Assembly (NCBI GenBank): GCA_947642555.1
Contig: CANRSX010000006.1
Span: forward strand, 62,001 to 126,000
Source: an uncultured Roseburia sp.
GTDB lineage: Bacteria > Bacillota > Clostridia > Lachnospirales > Lachnospiraceae
Direction of reading: 5' to 3'
DNA length: 64,000 bases
The notes under the pieces were generated by a model. It was not told the origin of the DNA. It ran no database searches and saw only the letters and a program-made list of their open reading frames with translations. This document shows, piece by piece, positions 1-7,696 of the stretch; positions within the stretch are counted from its first letter, which is position 1, and every line of letters begins with the position of its first letter. The position numbers and the translations under genes are program-made.

Positions 1-127
1 TAATCAGCGTCACATTGTCCCCGTTTTCCCACCATTCCCTGATAAAATCCGTCTTATCGATATAAAAGAACCGGTTTGTCCGAAGATATTCGAAATCCTG
101 TGTCCCGATCGAAACTGTCTGCTCCAT
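1..127 (-). CDS. AAA-ATPase-like / DUF1703-type protein, N-terminal end only
   Basis: Only the first 42 codons lie in the window; the gene runs off the left edge. The protein opens MEQTVSIGTQDFEYLR and soon reads FYIDKTDFIREWW. This pattern (IGxQDFExLR then YIDKTDFI) is the usual start of the AAA-ATPase-like proteins with a C-terminal PD-(D/E)XK-type nuclease region (DUF1703) that are multicopy in gut Clostridia and Bacteroides. Their role is unsettled. The P-loop would lie just outside the window, so it cannot be checked. A G-rich ribosome binding site precedes the ATG. The family call rests on a short but characteristic stretch. Confidence 0.7.
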   Translation of the reverse strand, partial: MEQTVSIGTQDFEYLRTNRFFYIDKTDFIREWWENGDNVTLI

Positions 128-274
128 AAATCCCCCCTGTGTCATGTGCCGGCATGCTTTTTTCGCACACCGAAAATCGCATGAAATCGGCTGCTGACTC
201 AATTATATAGCATCCCTTCGGAATTCACAAATGTTTTTCTCTGTTAACTTCATCTATCATTTTCCCCTCGTAAT

Positions 275-1009
275 TTATGAAAAATTTGTAAAGCTGTTTG
301 TCCTGGAAACGCTGTCAACATGGATATATACATCCATGCAGGTAACGCTTTCTTTTTCATAAACATACTCAAAACAGGATAAAACATCCTCCTTCGGTTC
401 TTCACAGAATCCATTTGCAGCTAAAAAATCCATTATTTTTTTATAACCGCCCCGGATACGGTCTACCGCCATAAAAGGGTGGTAAATTGTTATCACTGCA
501 TAATCAGCTTCTTTCTGAACAGCATACTCCACACCCGGACAGACTGTTTCAAATCCTTCCGGCAGAATATAAGCCGCCACGTATCCATGAATACCAAATC
601 TGGTAGTCATCTCAGGCGGGACAAACGGAAAGTCCCATCCAATCAGCATTGCATCCGGCGAAACTTTCAGCAGACCAGACCGATGCGCCCAATTTTTCAT
701 ATATGCATTTACATCATCTTCCGGATTCGGTGAGAGCATTACATATCTTGCCATCTGAAATGCTTCTACCTTTTTTACAACTATTTCTGAATAAACCGCA
801 TCACCAGCGCTCATATCTTCCCTGACCAAAGCGTCCAGTTTACAGGCAAACAAATCGCTTAAAGCCACGATCTTATCCAGTTCGGGAATCGCTTCATCTG
901 CCTCCCATTTCGATATTGTCTGGCGGGAAACGGACATCATTTCAGCTAACTGTTCCTGTGTTATCTTCTTCTGTTTCCTCAAATGTTGAATGTTTTTCCC
1001 TAAATTCAT
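275..1009 (-). CDS. XRE-family transcriptional regulator with C-terminal effector-binding-like domain
   Basis: A 244-residue protein. Residues 2-60 form a Cro/C1-type helix-turn-helix: LRKQKKITQEQLAEMM, then SVSRQTISKWE as the recognition helix. The remaining ~170 residues resemble the GyrI-like/AraC effector-binding fold (a MARYVMLSP-like opening strand and a repeated beta-alpha layout), so it probably senses a small molecule. An ATG two codons upstream sits only three bases from GGAGG, so the ATG nine bases from it was chosen. The gene directly follows a flavodoxin fragment on the same strand; regulators of this type often sit beside redox genes. Ligand and targets cannot be read from sequence. 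Confidence 0.75.
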   Translation of the reverse strand: MNLGKNIQHLRKQKKITQEQLAEMMSVSRQTISKWEADEAIPELDKIVALSDLFACKLDALVREDMSAGDAVYSEIVVKKVEAFQMARYVMLSPNPEDDVNAYMKNWAHRSGLLKVSPDAMLIGWDFPFVPPEMTTRFGIHGYVAAYILPEGFETVCPGVEYAVQKEADYAVITIYHPFMAVDRIRGGYKKIMDFLAANGFCEEPKEDVLSCFEYVYEKESVTCMDVYIHVDSVSRTNSFTNFS

Positions 1010-1137
1010 AATCATTTTCCTCCATTTATCCGTTGATGAAACATTTATTTTACCGTTTGAATATAACAGAGTAATAAATGAAAATCCACCATACCAAAAG
1101 CAACATTTGAAGAGATCATGTCAACTAACGGTTTACA

Positions 1138-1250
1138 TCATCTTTTCTCTCCATCCGTCATTTCCCTACCGCTGAAATCATACGCATCAAAAAATGTGTA
1201 TAGAATCCGCGGCATATCTCCCCACCATATTGGATAGTAAACTGTAGCCC
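1138..1250 (-). pseudogene. Flavodoxin remnant (internal fragment)
   Basis: Below the usual ORF size cutoff. On the minus strand this stretch reads TVYYPIWWGDMPRILYTFF followed by DAYDFSGREMTDGEKR and a stop. YPIWWG-MPR-TF-YDFSG is the hallmark central region of clostridial flavodoxins (FMN-binding loop around the WWG). There is no N-terminal phosphate-binding loop upstream; the frame is closed by a TAA about 90 bases earlier without a start, and the expected C-terminal half is missing. It is therefore a decayed gene, lying about 130 bases upstream of the XRE regulator on the same strand. Confidence 0.7.
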
Positions 1251-1509
1251 GCCCCTCTAACCCTTTGTAAACACTGGCTCTAACGCTATACAAAAGTGTG
1301 TATTGTGTTTCTTTTTACCCGACTTTTCATTAGCTTTTTCGCCCTTTTCCCTATTTTTATTCTACTATCCGCCATCCTCTTTCGCAAATACCTATGCTGC
1401 ATGATTTCACATGCCCTAAAAGCATGAAATCACAGAAACCATTCTTTTCCCATTATAAATCTCCCACCACTACAGTGGAAGTCCCGAAAAGTTCATCAGT
1501 ATGAACAGA
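1251..1509. other. Gene-free AT-rich spacer
   Basis: No convincing coding sequence on either strand. An imperfect inverted repeat lies at about 1402-1432 (TGATTTCACATGC facing GCATGAAATCA) and could be a weak terminator for the HEPN gene or an element end. Nothing else recognised. Confidence 0.5.
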
Positions 1510-1561
1510 AAGGTTATAACTGCAAAGGACCGGCAGGTTTCCCGCCGATCCTATGTACATT
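1510..1561. repeat. 52-bp direct repeat, left copy
   Basis: Matches 3669-3720 in the same orientation over 52 bases with one mismatch (CCCGCCGATC here, GCCGCCGATC there). Both start AAGGTTATAACTGCAAAGG and end CCTATGTACATT. The pair brackets the HEPN-motif gene exactly. Copies at this distance suggest attachment-site or element-end duplications left by a site-specific insertion. Confidence 0.9.
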
Positions 1562-1591
1562 TTTGTCAAGAGTGTATTCCATATTTTATTT

Positions 1592-3532
1592 TCAAGTCTC
1601 GCTCGTAGTTTCAATCTGTTCTTTCAAACAGAATTCTTCATTAATCTTTGTAACCACAAGGATCATTATCTTTAATAGCACCATATAATCCTTAACCTGA
1701 ATTTTTTCATCTGCTGGATATGTGCTGTGTGCATATTTATTACGCAAGTCAAGGCCGTTACTATATGCGGCTTTATTCAACTCATAATTAAGATAATTCT
1801 GCTCTGGCTCAGTAAAGAGACTATCTGACAGCCTTAGATTACCATTCTTGCACCACTCATCAATTATATTTTTTAATTCGCTGCCATAATACTGAGGGCA
1901 AATCACATCGTGTTCATACAAATCCTTTAGAATAAAAACTTTAGCAATATTCAATTTCAAATAGCCATCGGCATTTTCTTTAACTATGTCTCGCTCAATA
2001 AGCCATCTGATATTTATTTGCTGATGTTCCCAGAAATCCGAAAATCTTACATCTTCATGAATTATCAATTCAACAAAACGGTTATATCTATTTTGAGTTT
2101 TTTCTATATATCCCAAGAGACTCTGATCAGAAAACAGCAAAAATTGTTCTGCTTTTATGTCGTCATTATTTCCATATGCATATTTCTCTTTTACAAAACC
2201 TGATAGGTTGGAAAATCTAATATGCTCTGAAGACATTTCAAATAATTCACGATCTATTTCACCATCTTGCACATACATGCGAAACTGTTTGAGCACTCCG
2301 TCCATTTCAGAAGCTATGGTACGGCATTTTTCTACCATTGTTGTATCCTCTGATGGAGGATTAAATCGAAAACCATATGCATTAAATTCTTGTGGAAGAT
2401 ACTCTTCAAAAAACCATTTCAAAACATCTTCCAGCCTCACCCCGTTCTGTTTCAATATATCATAGCATCCTTTTACTTGCATCGTTGAAAGGTTTTCCCC
2501 TATATTAAAATGATTTCCTTTGATAAATTCTTTAATTCCTCTTGTTGAAAGTTTCCTTTCAAAAATTTCCAATTTTGATTCTACTGATACCAAAGTGCTT
2601 CTCCAGCAATTATCAAATTGTTCAAAAATATATCGGAAATTATTTAAGATTGTAGGGTAGTCCAAATTATCAAGCAGCCATTTGATGTCATAGGTAAGCT
2701 GATATATATTATTCTCTAATCTTTTGACACTTTTTATCTCTGGTACATCCGCAAATTCCACCCTCATCCCACAGCCTATTTCCATACCGGTAAAAGAATG
2801 ATTTTCCCAATAATTATCACATGCCCTTTTCGCAGATAATCTTAATTTATCGCTAATAGGACATTCTTTAGAGTTTTGTGAGTGTACCAGCAGTCGGAGG
2901 TCGTTCAAATTTGCTGAATCCAGCTTGACATATTTTTGCAAAATTCCCTCAAACTCTGCCGGAGATAATTCTTTGGGAAAACTATAGGAACACTCCTGGT
3001 CGTGTTTCTGCAAAAACTTACCAATAATTAGCCGAGGGGTCTGTTTGGAAATACGCAATTTATCAGCCAATTCTTTACCATAAGCCTTAACCAATTCTTT
3101 TTGCTGCAACAACTTATAAAGTGTAGTCCCTGGTTCATTTAAGTAAGCAGCAAATACTTGCCCGGAAACATTTTTAAATGATTCAAATTGTACAAATAAT
3201 TTCCAATAGTCCTCTACATATCCAATACAAACCGATTGGCAAATGTGCTCAAAATTTCCATCATTTATTTGCCCAAAGAATTTTCCAAAAACCTTCATGA
3301 ATGAGCTACATATTTTTTTATATCGAGAAATCTTTCCTTCGTCCCAATCATTAAGAGCAACTCCGCTATTAATCAATTCCTGAATGTTATATAATTCGAT
3401 GACTTTATTGACATCCGTATATTCTTTATTTCTATCAAACGATTCTAAAATAATCGCTGCTTTCGCCAAATGTTCCCCAATGCCCCAATCATGTACACTA
3501 TAAAATTTTACCCCATCATATTCCGGACGCAT
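1592..3532 (-). CDS. Unrecognised protein with C-terminal HEPN-type Rx4H motif
   Basis: A 646-residue protein of no family I recognise, visibly richer in A+T than its surroundings. The start was chosen at the ATG preceded by GGAGG (ten bases); the longer frame back to 3670 has no ribosome binding site. Most of the protein is predicted alpha-helical. Near the C-terminus LDLRNKYAHS contains R597 and H602 (Rx4H), the signature of HEPN ribonuclease domains, followed by long hydrophobic helices (MVLLKIMILVVT) as in C-terminal HEPN domains of defence and abortive-infection proteins. A TATAAT box at 3615-3620 suggests its own promoter. It lies between 52-bp direct repeats next to a Tn554-like remnant, so it is probably transferred cargo. 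A defence role is inference. Confidence 0.6.
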   Translation of the reverse strand: MRPEYDGVKFYSVHDWGIGEHLAKAAIILESFDRNKEYTDVNKVIELYNIQELINSGVALNDWDEGKISRYKKICSSFMKVFGKFFGQINDGNFEHICQSVCIGYVEDYWKLFVQFESFKNVSGQVFAAYLNEPGTTLYKLLQQKELVKAYGKELADKLRISKQTPRLIIGKFLQKHDQECSYSFPKELSPAEFEGILQKYVKLDSANLNDLRLLVHSQNSKECPISDKLRLSAKRACDNYWENHSFTGMEIGCGMRVEFADVPEIKSVKRLENNIYQLTYDIKWLLDNLDYPTILNNFRYIFEQFDNCWRSTLVSVESKLEIFERKLSTRGIKEFIKGNHFNIGENLSTMQVKGCYDILKQNGVRLEDVLKWFFEEYLPQEFNAYGFRFNPPSEDTTMVEKCRTIASEMDGVLKQFRMYVQDGEIDRELFEMSSEHIRFSNLSGFVKEKYAYGNNDDIKAEQFLLFSDQSLLGYIEKTQNRYNRFVELIIHEDVRFSDFWEHQQINIRWLIERDIVKENADGYLKLNIAKVFILKDLYEHDVICPQYYGSELKNIIDEWCKNGNLRLSDSLFTEPEQNYLNYELNKAAYSNGLDLRNKYAHSTYPADEKIQVKDYMVLLKIMILVVTKINEEFCLKEQIETTSET

Positions 3533-3668
3533 TATTGCATTTACCTCCACACAAATCGTATTTAACACAGACGTACATCGCTTTACATTCACAATCAAAG
3601 TAGAAACCGAAATAATTATACCATTTTTCCTTACATGATGATACTTAATTTTATGAAAAACAAAGAAC

Positions 3669-3720
3669 AAGGTTATAACTGCAAAGGACCGGCAGGTTTG
3701 CCGCCGATCCTATGTACATT
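3669..3720. repeat. 52-bp direct repeat, right copy
   Basis: Partner of 1510-1561 with 51 of 52 bases identical. It begins eight bases beyond the tnpC stop codon, where the end of a Tn554-like element would be expected, and lies upstream of the HEPN gene. Confidence 0.9.
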
Positions 3721-3727
3721 CTTCAAA

Positions 3728-4106
3728 TTATAAGTTTCTTATGACGTTCCTGTCGTGCCTGCCCAGCGCCTTTTTGAGCTTCTGGTTCTCTTTCTGTAAA
3801 AGTTCGTTTTCCTGCCTGAGCTTTGCCAGCTGTTGCTGCAGCAGTTCAATCCTGCCGTCCATCGCTTTGTCCAGGATGCTCCTGCGGGGGTCGGCCGTCC
3901 CGGCCTGCTGCTCCATGGCCCGGTCAATCTCTGACCGCACCTCCGGGTTCTTGTAAAAAAAGCCCCTGGAAAGCCCGGTCGCTTTCATGAGCCCCGGCAC
4001 TGAGATCCGCTCCCCGTCCTCCGCCATCTTCCGGATGGCCGCCTTTGCCGCGGCGACCTTCTCCACGCTCCCGGTTCATTTCGATCATCTTATCGTATTT
4101 GCTCAT
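3728..4106 (-). pseudogene. tnpC: Tn554-family TnpC-like protein (DUF6262 type), frameshifted
   Basis: The gene starts at 4106 after GGAGG with MSKYDKMIEMNRER, the normal TnpC opening, but the downstream homology (EKVAAAKAAIRKMAEDG, then GLSRGFFYKNPEVR) lies in another frame. The frame breaks at about 4060-4075 within GGGAGCGTGGAG. The second part holds a helix-turn-helix (SVPGLMKATGLSRGFFYKN) and ends in a leucine-rich coiled coil (LQQQLAKLRQENELLQKE), the layout of Tn554 TnpC orientation factors. A GTG at 4066 could start a truncated 112-residue product. It overlaps the recombinase gene by 17 bases, as tnpB-tnpC pairs do. Confidence 0.7.
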
Positions 4107-4860
4107 ATTCTTCCTCCCAGCCGTCCAGGCTTGCAAGCAGTATCCGGGTCTGTTCCTCCCTTGCCCTGCGTGTTTCGTCCGCCAGCATCTGGTTCCCCAT
4201 CTTCCGGTAATGCTGGACGGCGCTGACCCCCTTGTGCCCCAGCAGCTTTGCTATCGTCCAGTCATCCAGGTGCAGCTCTGTCAGCCTCGCCCCGTAGGAG
4301 CGCCGGAACATATGGGTGCTGAACCCGAAAGGCTTCCCTACATCGTCCCGCAGGTCCTCTTTCTGGATCATCCCCAGGACCTTATGCTTTATGGTGGTGT
4401 ACTGGAGGGGCCGGCTTATGTCCCTTTCATCCACAAAGATGTATTCGGTTTCCCCGTACCATTCTTTCGTATAGGCTGCCGCCTTGCGGATCAGCGCCGC
4501 AAGCTCCGCGCTGACCGGCTTGCGGAATGTGCTGGTCTTGACCTGCGCAATCCGTATCATGTCCTGCCCGTCCGTGCGGAACAGGCAGTCCTGCCGCAGC
4601 GTCAGGGTGTCCGAAATCCTGGTCCCCAGCATGGTGGGGCGCAGCAAAAAATCCGCGTACTCCAGCATCTCCTTTGCGGATGGGATGTCACGGACAATCT
4701 GGCGGACCAGGTCTTTCTGCTGAACCGTGGCCGGGAGGTTCTGCCTGCTCCCCTCCACCTTCTCCACTCCCTCGCGGGTGCTGACGTAGCGGACGTAATT
4801 CTCCAGCTGTGCCGGAGGCGCATCCCGCAGGTAGCGGGAGGTCAAAATGATTTTGGGCAT
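4090..4860 (-). pseudogene. Chimeric ORF: MobL-like relaxase N-terminus fused to Tn554-type tyrosine recombinase C-terminus
   Basis: A 256-residue open frame with a good GGAGG site. Residues 1 to ~70 (MPKIILTSRYLRDAPPAQ; NYVRYVSTREGVEKV; DIPSAKEMLEY) match the start of MobL-type relaxases of Clostridia. From about residue 73 (RPTMLGTRISDTLTLRQDC) it becomes the catalytic half of a Tn554 TnpB-like tyrosine recombinase, with THMFRRSYG (HxxR), LLGHKGVSAVQHYRKM (GH box and nucleophile Tyr) and a C-terminal ARREEQ-rich helix. The first catalytic Arg is probably in MLGTRISD. The relaxase lacks its later metal-binding motifs and the recombinase lacks its N-terminal DNA-binding half, so neither is likely to work. 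The join is in frame. It probably arose by deletion between two elements. Confidence 0.7.
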
Positions 4861-4879
4861 AATATTCCTCCTACAACGC

Positions 4880-4908
4880 AAAAAAAGAACGCCCTTGTAT
4901 GGACGCTC
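4880..4908 (-). terminator. Rho-independent terminator of toxIN
   Basis: On the minus strand GAGCGTCC and GGGCGTTC form an 8-bp stem (with G-U pairs) around a 6-base loop, followed by seven T. It lies 62 bases past the toxN stop. Confidence 0.7.
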
Positions 4909-4969
4909 CCTTAAAATGTTTCATCTGTTTTCACTGATATCTATTTTTTCTATCCCTCCCCCTCCAGCT

Positions 4970-5509
4970 TTACCTTTTACCGCTGCCCTTTCCTATCCAC
5001 TTCTGCAGCACCATTTCCAGTTTCTTGAAATCGCAGCAGCGTCTTTTCAGGATTCCACTGGCCTTGTCGGACTGCACCAGCATATACAGCTTATTGGCCT
5101 TTTTGACAATCGCATCCTGGTTGTGCTGGCACCAGTCCAACTGTTTTGCCGCCATCTTCTTATAGTTCCTTGTGGCAGCATCATCATTTCCACCGACCCG
5201 AAGATTCAGGGGAACGATGCAGCTTTCATCCACCGGAATCATATTGTTGAAGTTCAAGACCCCAATCAGCTTCTCCCCATCCAAAATCTTTGTGAAATCC
5301 ACATCATTCTTCATTGATTTGTGCTTCGGTTTCGGGGAGCTTAAAGGGATACAGTATTTCTGCATGCCGCACACAATCACGATTCCCACAAAAGGCCTTG
5401 TCTCTTTTCCGGCCTGCGGCGATACCGACATGACATGGTCATCCGCCTTTGCCAGATTCCGTATGTATTTCATATCTATGAGATATAGGTTCAGCCTTTT
5501 CTGTTCCAT
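4970..5509 (-). CDS. toxN: Type III toxin-antitoxin system toxin, ToxN/AbiQ family endoribonuclease
   Basis: A 179-residue protein, the normal ToxN size, starting MEQKRLNLYLIDMKYIRNL after AAGGA; the frame further upstream runs through the antitoxin repeats and is not coding. Family marks are the N-terminal LYxIDxxYIxxL strand, the motif IPLSSPKPKHKSMKN and a DFTKI segment, then the central GVLNFNNMIPV and a basic, helix-rich C-terminus. ToxN enzymes cut mRNA and their own antitoxin precursor, and are held inactive by binding toxI pseudoknots; many give abortive phage resistance. Upstream are the toxI repeats with a terminator between, the canonical order, so toxin expression depends on read-through. 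No disruption is visible. Confidence 0.9.
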   Translation of the reverse strand: MEQKRLNLYLIDMKYIRNLAKADDHVMSVSPQAGKETRPFVGIVIVCGMQKYCIPLSSPKPKHKSMKNDVDFTKILDGEKLIGVLNFNNMIPVDESCIVPLNLRVGGNDDAATRNYKKMAAKQLDWCQHNQDAIVKKANKLYMLVQSDKASGILKRRCCDFKKLEMVLQKWIGKGSGKR

Positions 5510-5558
5510 AGTCGTCCTTTCATGCAAAATGCGCATTCCTTTTCTCCGGGTAAAGCTT

Positions 5559-5582
5559 GAGGCTGCGCATGGACGCAGCCTC
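5559..5582 (-). terminator. Attenuator between toxI and toxN
   Basis: A perfect 9-bp stem, GAGGCTGCG / CGCAGCCTC, with a 6-base loop, directly after the toxI repeats and 49 bases before toxN. In type III systems this hairpin limits toxin expression relative to antitoxin RNA. The T tract is short (AAGCTTTA), as expected of a leaky terminator. Confidence 0.8.
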
Positions 5583-5590
5583 GGATTGAT

Positions 5591-5692
5591 TCCACTCTCA
5601 GTAGGACTCACTGCTTTTATCGGTTCCACTCTCGGTAGGACTCACCGCTTTTATCGGTTCCACTCTCAGTAGGACTCACTGCTTTTTACGGG
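5591..5692 (-). ncRNA. toxI: toxI antitoxin RNA repeats (three 34-nt units)
   Basis: Three contiguous 34-base units: 5591-5624, 5625-5658 and 5659-5692. On the plus strand each begins TCCACTCTC(A/G)GTAGGACTCA; the middle unit differs by G for A, and the unit at 5659-5692 (first transcribed) diverges at its outer end. ToxI RNAs consist of 34-36 nt tandem repeats, each giving one pseudoknot that binds one ToxN. Position, unit length, promoter and attenuator all fit. Confidence 0.9.
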
Positions 5693-5736
5693 AGCTTAAA
5701 CTCCCATAAGATAAGCCTACGCTCATCTCTAATTAA

Positions 5737-5765
5737 TTTATACCGAAAAACAGAACTTATGTCAA
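5737..5765 (-). promoter_or_regulatory. Promoter of toxIN
   Basis: On the minus strand TTGACA (5760-5765), a 17-base spacer and TATAAA (5737-5742), placing the transcript start about 40 bases ahead of the first toxI unit. Near consensus. Confidence 0.85.
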
Positions 5766-5827
5766 GAAGATTTTGGTTCATGCTGCAAAGTTCATCAATT
5801 GTAATAAAAAATAAAATTCCTCTTCTA

Positions 5828-6172
5828 TTAGTTTTCCCGCCTCTGGTACCTGTACGCATCCTCAAACTCTACCGCCCCGTTGATGCGTTTCACTTCCTCC
5901 ACGCACTTTGCATGGAGCTTCTGCAGCGCCTCCCCGTCCACGTCATGGGTGTAAGCAATGACCTGGGACAGTTTTGACAGCTCCACCGCGATCTTAAAGT
6001 CCATCCGGGCCAGGCGGTTCTCGCTGTCCTGCACCGTCCCTGCCACGGCGGAGGATAAGGACTGGAGCAGGTAATCCTCCGCCTTCCCCGCCATAAGGTA
6101 TCCCAAAAGGGAGCAGAGCAGGGAGACCGCCAGCAGGGATACTACATAGTCTGCCCAAAGTCTAGCGTTATT
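5828..6172 (-). pseudogene. Truncated membrane protein of a mobile element
   Basis: The open frame begins right after a TGA at 6173-6175 and has no usable start before the internal ATG at 6106. The part before that ATG (WADYVVSLLAVSLLCSLLGYLMAG) is a clear membrane helix that belongs to the protein, so the 5' end has been lost. The rest is ~90 residues of charged helix (KAEDYLLQSLSSAVAG to VEEVKRINGAVEFED) ending in a basic tail. It is not recognised; its place among relaxase and transposon scraps suggests a conjugation-module protein. It shares the reading frame of the next ORF upstream, separated only by that TGA. Confidence 0.4.
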
Positions 6173-6427
6173 TCAGAATACTTCAATATATCCTGCCTGC
6201 ACCTTCACCGTGATGTGCATGGAGGGGAGGAGCTTTCCGCCGAAGCGCACCGGCACCTCCAGCCGGATCACGGCGTCCGCCTCGAACCTGGCCGCATTCT
6301 GCGGGTCGGACGGGGCAAGGGGCGCGTTCCTGACCGTGACGGAGAGGCTGTCGATGGCAAACTCCAGCGCGTCCCCGTCATCCCCCGCGTATTTGACGTA
6401 CCTGACAGAACCATCCAGGCCTCTCAA
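6173..6427 (-). pseudogene. Unrecognised fragment, possibly from a conjugation module
   Basis: An 84-residue frame that could begin only at a TTG (6427) without a clear ribosome binding site; the frame is open for another ~60 bases upstream to a TGA. Content is beta-rich (LEFAIDSLSVTVRN, ADAVIRLEVPVRFGG, MHITVKVQAGYIEVF), like the tail of a pilin-like or DUF4320-like secretion component. The family is not certain. Probably a 3' remnant. Confidence 0.35.
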
Positions 6428-6482
6428 AGGATGCCCAAACCGGATGGACGTCTTAGAGGGATGGTGGAGACATCATCCCTTT

Positions 6483-6665
6483 TTAATCGTCCGAAATGAT
6501 CCACCGTTCCCCGTCAAAGTCCTCAAACTTCTCACTGGTCACGTTCTGCTCGTAATACACAGCCATGATCCGCTTGATATCCTCGCTCCCTGCCCGGCTG
6601 GCGGAAAAACCCTGCTCCTTTAAGGACTTTTCGATGCGGTCCATAGTAAACGGCAGATAGTGCGT
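6483..6665 (-). pseudogene. C-terminal fragment of a mobile-element protein
   Basis: From about residue 25 of the open frame the sequence becomes protein-like (YLPFTMDRIEKSLKEQG, then DIKRIMAVYYEQNV and EKFEDFDGERWI), ending at TAA. Codons before that come from the adjoining IS-like DNA. It looks like the C-terminus of a larger conjugation-element protein whose 5' part was removed at the junction near 6665. The family is not identified. Confidence 0.4.
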
Positions 6666-6767
6666 ACCTCGACTGCAAGGAAAAAATGTGTGACAATAGA
6701 ATATATTTCTATCACGGTATGGAAAGTTAAGTCTCAACTTTTGATACCGGAATCAGGAGGTAAGTCT

Positions 6768-7448
6768 ATGAGTTCAGAAACAACTATGGTGGCTGAGCAG
6801 TGCCGTCTCCAGGAATGGGCTGCACAGATCCGGGACTGCCAGAGCCGCCCGGCCGGCATGAGCGTTGTCAGCTGGTGCACCTGTCATGGCATCACAAAAG
6901 GGAATTATTATTACCGGCTCCGCCGTGTAAGAGAATCACTCCATGATTCCGTAGACAGGCTGCAGGGAACGGCTGTTTATGACCGCATCTGCCTCATCCA
7001 GTCACTCCGGGGCGTCGGTTTTCTCAGTACCGTTGTGCTGGTTGCGGAAATGGGTGACTTTGACCTCTTTTCCTCACCGAAAAAGCTTTATGCCTACTTC
7101 GGTCTTGACCCTGCCGTAAAGCAGTCCGGCAAATTTAATGGCGACAAAGTCCATATGTCCAAAAGGGGATCCGGCCTTGCACGGCGTATCCTGCATATGG
7201 TGGCGCTCAATAACCTTAAGGTGGATAAAACCACAAAAGCACCTGTAAACCCGGTTATCCACAGCTACTATGCTGACAAATGCAAAAGCAAAAAGAAAAA
7301 TGTCGCCGTCGGAGCTGTGATGCATAAAATCTGCAACATCATCTTCGCCATGCTCCGGGATAATAAGCCGTTCGAAATGATCACCCCGCAGGAACACTGT
7401 GAACGTTATGCGGCGGAACATCCTGTTAAGGGTGATAAAGCGGCTTAA
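6768..7448 (+). pseudogene. Chimeric transposase ORF: IS66 TnpA N-terminus fused to IS110 C-terminal domain
   Basis: A 226-residue frame starting after AGGAGG. Residues 1 to ~56 (EWAAQIRDCQSRPAG, SWCTCHGITKGNYYYRLRR) are the start of the IS66 accessory protein TnpA, including its YYYRLRRVR recognition helix. From about residue 57 (SVDRLQGTAVYDRI, then SLRGVGFLSTVVLVAEMGDF and AYFGLDPAVKQSG) the protein is the C-terminal transposase_20 domain of IS110 transposases, ending in the serine-rich KRGSGLARRILH region. The IS110 DEDD catalytic domain is absent and IS66 TnpB/TnpC are missing, so no working transposase is expected. The two parts join in frame. Confidence 0.75.
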
Positions 7449-7674
7449 GGAACCATTTATCATAAAATTGTAGAATTCCCGTCCCAACGGGCTTATTAAG
7501 GTTACCCTTTTTCAAGGCTTGGCATAATAAAACACTTTACAAAATTTTTCAAATCACCTCTTGACATTTCTTAGCTGGACTTTCTGCCAATGTTTTTGTT
7601 TTTTCAAGAGGGGTTGCCTTCGGCTATATCCTTCCCACTACCGGGCGGATTCGGGACTTTAACCCGTTAGAAAC

Positions 7675-7692
7675 GTGCGCCGCTGGGCACAC
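7675..7692. repeat. 18-base palindromic motif beside a terminator
   Basis: GTGCGCCGCTGGGCACAC, preceded by AGAAAC. A near-identical copy (GTGCGCCGCCGGGCGCAC, preceded by GGAAAC) lies at 35698-35715. Each is followed within a few bases by an intrinsic terminator. Confidence 0.5.
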
Positions 7693-7696
7693 CAGG

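Noticed and set aside
4045-4914. 289-codon plus-strand ORF over the recombinase gene
   Set aside because: It is the complement of the relaxase/recombinase and tnpC coding sequence; its Pro/Arg/Leu-rich translation has no protein character.
5591-5692. Short CRISPR-like array
   Set aside because: The three 34-base units are contiguous with no spacers, and promoter, attenuator and ToxN identify them as toxI.
6660-6767. Intact IS66 element
   Set aside because: Only the left-end region and the start of tnpA are present; tnpB, the DDE transposase and the right end are missing.
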